64,000 nt of DNA from Guptibacillus hwajinpoensis. GTDB lineage: Bacteria > Bacillota > Bacilli > Bacillales > Guptibacillaceae. A program made the position numbers and the translations under genes. Below, piece after piece: positions 61,935 to 64,000 of this stretch; within the stretch, counting starts at the first letter, position 1; every line of letters starts with the position of its first letter. The notes under the pieces were generated by a model. It was given only the letters and a program-made list of their open reading frames with translations, was not told the origin of the DNA and made no database searches. The DNA lies in NCBI RefSeq assembly GCF_005144865.1, contig NZ_SWFM01000002.1, positions 682,001-746,000 on the forward strand, given 5' to 3'.

Positions 61935-63380
61935 GTGATTAATGGTAAGGAGTATATTGATAGAATGGATGCTCTACAAAATGAAATTTGGATCAAGGGA
62001 AAGAAATGTTCAGGGAAATTGTCGGAACTCGCTCCTTTTAAAGGGATATTGAATAGCAAAGCTGAGCTATATGACTATCAGTGTCAACATGAAAATCGGA
62101 AGCTATTTCGTTATTCTCTATCAGATCGCAAAGAAGAATATGGCTTTTCATATCATCAACCTCTCTCTCTAGAAGATTTAACGAATAGACGGAAAGCTAC
62201 ACAGGAATGGGCGCGTCTGAGTGCTGGCCTAATGGGACGTTCACCAGATTACATGAACACGTTACTTATGGCACTCGGTGCTGCAGCACCTCACTTTTCC
62301 AAAGATAGAAAAGAATTCGGAGATAATATTAAACGATTGTACGAACGTGCAAGGAATGAGGATCTATCGATTACACATACGTTTATTAACCCTCAAGTTA
62401 ATCGATCGATTGCACATTACTTGGATGATTCAACTGTCACAGCTGCAAAAGTAGTAGAGGAGAAGAAAGAAGGCATTGTCATTCAAGGAGCAAGACTACT
62501 TGCGACACAGGGAGGATTAACTGACGAATTACTCGTTCTTCCTGCTGGAGGAAATAGTCTTGATGATTCGTATGTATTTGGATTTATGATCCCCGCCAAT
62601 ACAAAAGGGTTGAAATTCCTTTGTAGAGAATCTTTTTGCTATAGTGATTGTGCTTTCGACCATCCACTCGCATCACAATTTGAAGAAATTGATTCGATTG
62701 TTGTTTTTGAACAAGTACTTGTTCCGTGGGAATGTGTTTTCGTTTATAAAAACCTCGAGACGATGGCAAATGTAGAAGAGGAAACAGGGATGTACGCCTT
62801 TTTACAGTTCCAGTCCGTTTGTAGGCAAGTCGTGAAACTTGAATACATTCTAGGTCTTTGCGAAATGATCGGAGATGCGATTCAAATTCAAGAGTATGAA
62901 CACGTAAAGCAGAAAATGAGTGAAATTATTACCGCTCTTGAAATTATGAAAGCCCTTCTTTTATCCTCAGAAGTTAATAGTCAACCGAATCGTTATGGGA
63001 CATGGATACCAGCAAGCCCCCCTTTAAAAGCAGCTATTCAATATTTTCCTGGCGTCTATCCAAGACTAATTGAAATTATTGAAATGTTGGGTGCTAGTGG
63101 ACTCATTTCGATTCCAACAGAAAAAGATTTTCAGTCAGAGATAAAAGGAGACCTTGAGCGCTATCTTCAAGGATCAAATATTGAAGCAAAAGAACGAGTA
63201 AGACTTTTCCGTATGGCCTGGGATTTGAGTATGAGTGCGTTTGGATCAAGGCAAACACAGTTTGAGAGGTTTTTCTTTGGTGATCCTATTCGCCTGGCAG
63301 CTGTTCATTACAATAGCTATCCAATTCAGCCTTTCGTGGATCAGGTTCAAGATTTTCTTAACAAGATAGAGAAGAAGTAA
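61935..63380 (+). CDS. 4-hydroxyphenylacetate 3-hydroxylase family flavin monooxygenase (HpaB)
   Basis: A protein of 481 residues with the acyl-CoA-dehydrogenase-like fold. The N-terminus 'GKEYIDRMDALQNEIWIKGKKC' and the central 'GRSPDYMNTLLMALGAAAPHFSK' are typical of HpaB; 'THTFINPQVNR' and 'GARLLATQGGLTDELLVLP' line the flavin site. Such enzymes use FADH2 from a separate reductase; none is encoded nearby. GTG 61935 is behind a perfect AAGGAGGTGA. Exact substrate is open (4-hydroxyphenylacetate or another phenol). Confidence 0.88.
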   Translation: MINGKEYIDRMDALQNEIWIKGKKCSGKLSELAPFKGILNSKAELYDYQCQHENRKLFRYSLSDRKEEYGFSYHQPLSLEDLTNRRKATQEWARLSAGLMGRSPDYMNTLLMALGAAAPHFSKDRKEFGDNIKRLYERARNEDLSITHTFINPQVNRSIAHYLDDSTVTAAKVVEEKKEGIVIQGARLLATQGGLTDELLVLPAGGNSLDDSYVFGFMIPANTKGLKFLCRESFCYSDCAFDHPLASQFEEIDSIVVFEQVLVPWECVFVYKNLETMANVEEETGMYAFLQFQSVCRQVVKLEYILGLCEMIGDAIQIQEYEHVKQKMSEIITALEIMKALLLSSEVNSQPNRYGTWIPASPPLKAAIQYFPGVYPRLIEIIEMLGASGLISIPTEKDFQSEIKGDLERYLQGSNIEAKERVRLFRMAWDLSMSAFGSRQTQFERFFFGDPIRLAAVHYNSYPIQPFVDQVQDFLNKIEKK

Positions 63381-63404
63381 AGTCGCAGTAATGCGGCTTT
63401 TTAC
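63379..63404 (+). terminator. Terminator after the HpaB-type gene
   Basis: AAGTCGC pairs with GCGGCTT (one G-U) and is followed by TTT. Confidence 0.6.
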
Positions 63405-63410
63405 CTATTT

Positions 63411-63426
63411 GTGAAAGCGTTTTCTG
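63411..63426 (+). promoter_or_regulatory. CcpA-binding cre site
   Basis: TGAAAGCGTTTTCT (63412-63425) fits the cre consensus WTGNAANCGNWNNCW, apart from G at its first W position. It lies 73 bases before the transporter start, suited to catabolite repression. Confidence 0.8.
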
Positions 63427-63498
63427 ATATATGGAGGATTTATGTCTAAATTCCACGAATGAATTGGGATGGGATTATTGATTAAAGGAGTTGTCGTT

Positions 63499-64000
63499 AT
63501 GTTAAAAGCCTCAATATCGTTGTCGAATCGGATCATGCAACGTTACTTACCAGATCCCTTTTTATTCGTTGTGATCTTAACGTTGGTAGTGTTTGGTCTT
63601 GGATTAATCTTTACAGGAAGTACTCCTGTGCAAATGGTTCAATTTTTTGGAGAAGGATTCTGGAGTCTCCTTGCCTTTTCAATGCAAATGGTGCTTGTTC
63701 TTATGACAGGTTATGTGCTTGCAAGCAGTCCTCTTTTTAAAAAGGGACTTAGTTATTTAGCTGATCGAGCAAAAACACCTGGACAAGCTATCATTTACGT
63801 TACGCTTGTTTCGCTCGTAGCAAGCTGGATTAATTGGGGATTTGGGCTTGTTATTGGGGCACTATATGCGAAAGAACTTGCAAGAAAAATAAAGAAAGTG
63901 GATTATCGTTTACTCATTGCAAGCGCCTATAGCGGTTTTCTTGTCTGGCATGGCGGACTAGCTGGTTCGATTCCACTTACGGTTGCTACGCCAGGGCATT
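63499..64000 (+). CDS. Short-chain fatty acid transporter, AtoE type (3' end cut by window)
   Basis: The first 167 residues are visible and run off the window. 'SNRIMQRYLPDPFLFVVILTLVVFGLGLIF' starts the first membrane segment, and 'LLAFSMQMVLVLMTGYVLASSPLFK' and 'SWINWGFGLVIGALYAKELARKIKKVDYRLLIASAYSGFLVWHGGLAGSIPL' are typical of the AtoE/TIGR00366 family. ATG 63499 is behind AAAGGAG. The preceding cre site suggests it serves uptake of short fatty acids when sugar is absent. Confidence 0.88.
   Translation, partial: MLKASISLSNRIMQRYLPDPFLFVVILTLVVFGLGLIFTGSTPVQMVQFFGEGFWSLLAFSMQMVLVLMTGYVLASSPLFKKGLSYLADRAKTPGQAIIYVTLVSLVASWINWGFGLVIGALYAKELARKIKKVDYRLLIASAYSGFLVWHGGLAGSIPLTVATPGH

Overview
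The window is chromosomal DNA from a spore-forming, Gram-positive member of the Bacillaceae. Gene content and order follow the Bacillus subtilis yvl/yvo/his/yvc/clpP/sigL/cggR-eno/secG-rnr-smpB-ssrA segment closely, ribosome binding sites are strong AGGAGG-type, TTG and GTG starts are common, and intrinsic terminators are plentiful. Several copies of a long GC-rich intergenic repeat typical of Bacillaceae are scattered between operons. The species cannot be fixed from the sequence alone; a marine or alkaliphilic relative of Bacillus is a reasonable guess.

Positions 1-6.5 kb hold the end of a yvlB-yvlD pair and a glycerol regulon (glpP, glpF-glpK, glpD). Both glpFK and glpD have leader terminators of the kind GlpP antiterminates. 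6.6-10.7 kb is hprK-lgt-yvoD-ppaX-yvoF, followed by converging map and cax genes. 13.2-19.6 kb is a complete histidine operon, hisZGDBHAFI. 20-27 kb carries a TPR/HTH protein, trxB, and the yvcI-rapZ-mgfK-whiA-crh cluster. 27.4-31 kb has clpP with a CtsR-controlled promoter, tRNA-Arg(CCG), rpoN (sigL) and a small glutaredoxin. 31-38.2 kb is the glycolytic operon cggR-gapA-pgk-tpiA-gpmI-eno, with a textbook CggR operator. 38.6-43.5 kb is secG-est-rnr-smpB-ssrA.

The accessory, most interesting part begins directly after the tmRNA gene (43.5-55 kb). It contains a 1216-residue multicopper oxidase matching MnxG, the Mn(II) oxidase of marine Bacillus spores, preceded by two 101-residue proteins in the MnxE and MnxF positions and by a larger gene in the MnxD position. 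Around them are two more proteins that appear to share the same small beta-barrel pattern, two Cys-rich basic proteins, a SCO1-type copper/redox protein, a pair of related polytopic membrane proteins, and a repeat protein built from I-Q-A-x-G units. Possible sigma-K promoter elements fit expression in the mother cell during sporulation. I read this as a spore-surface manganese-oxidation locus with an expanded set of barrel-type accessory proteins.

55-64 kb returns to metabolic genes: ilvD with a CodY-like site, a NERD protein, a VOC protein, a catalase, a thioesterase, a SurA_N lipoprotein, an HpaB-type flavin hydroxylase, and the start of an AtoE-type short-chain fatty-acid transporter behind a consensus catabolite-response (cre) site. 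Catabolite control is a thread through the window, since hprK, crh, cggR, glpP and this cre site are all present.
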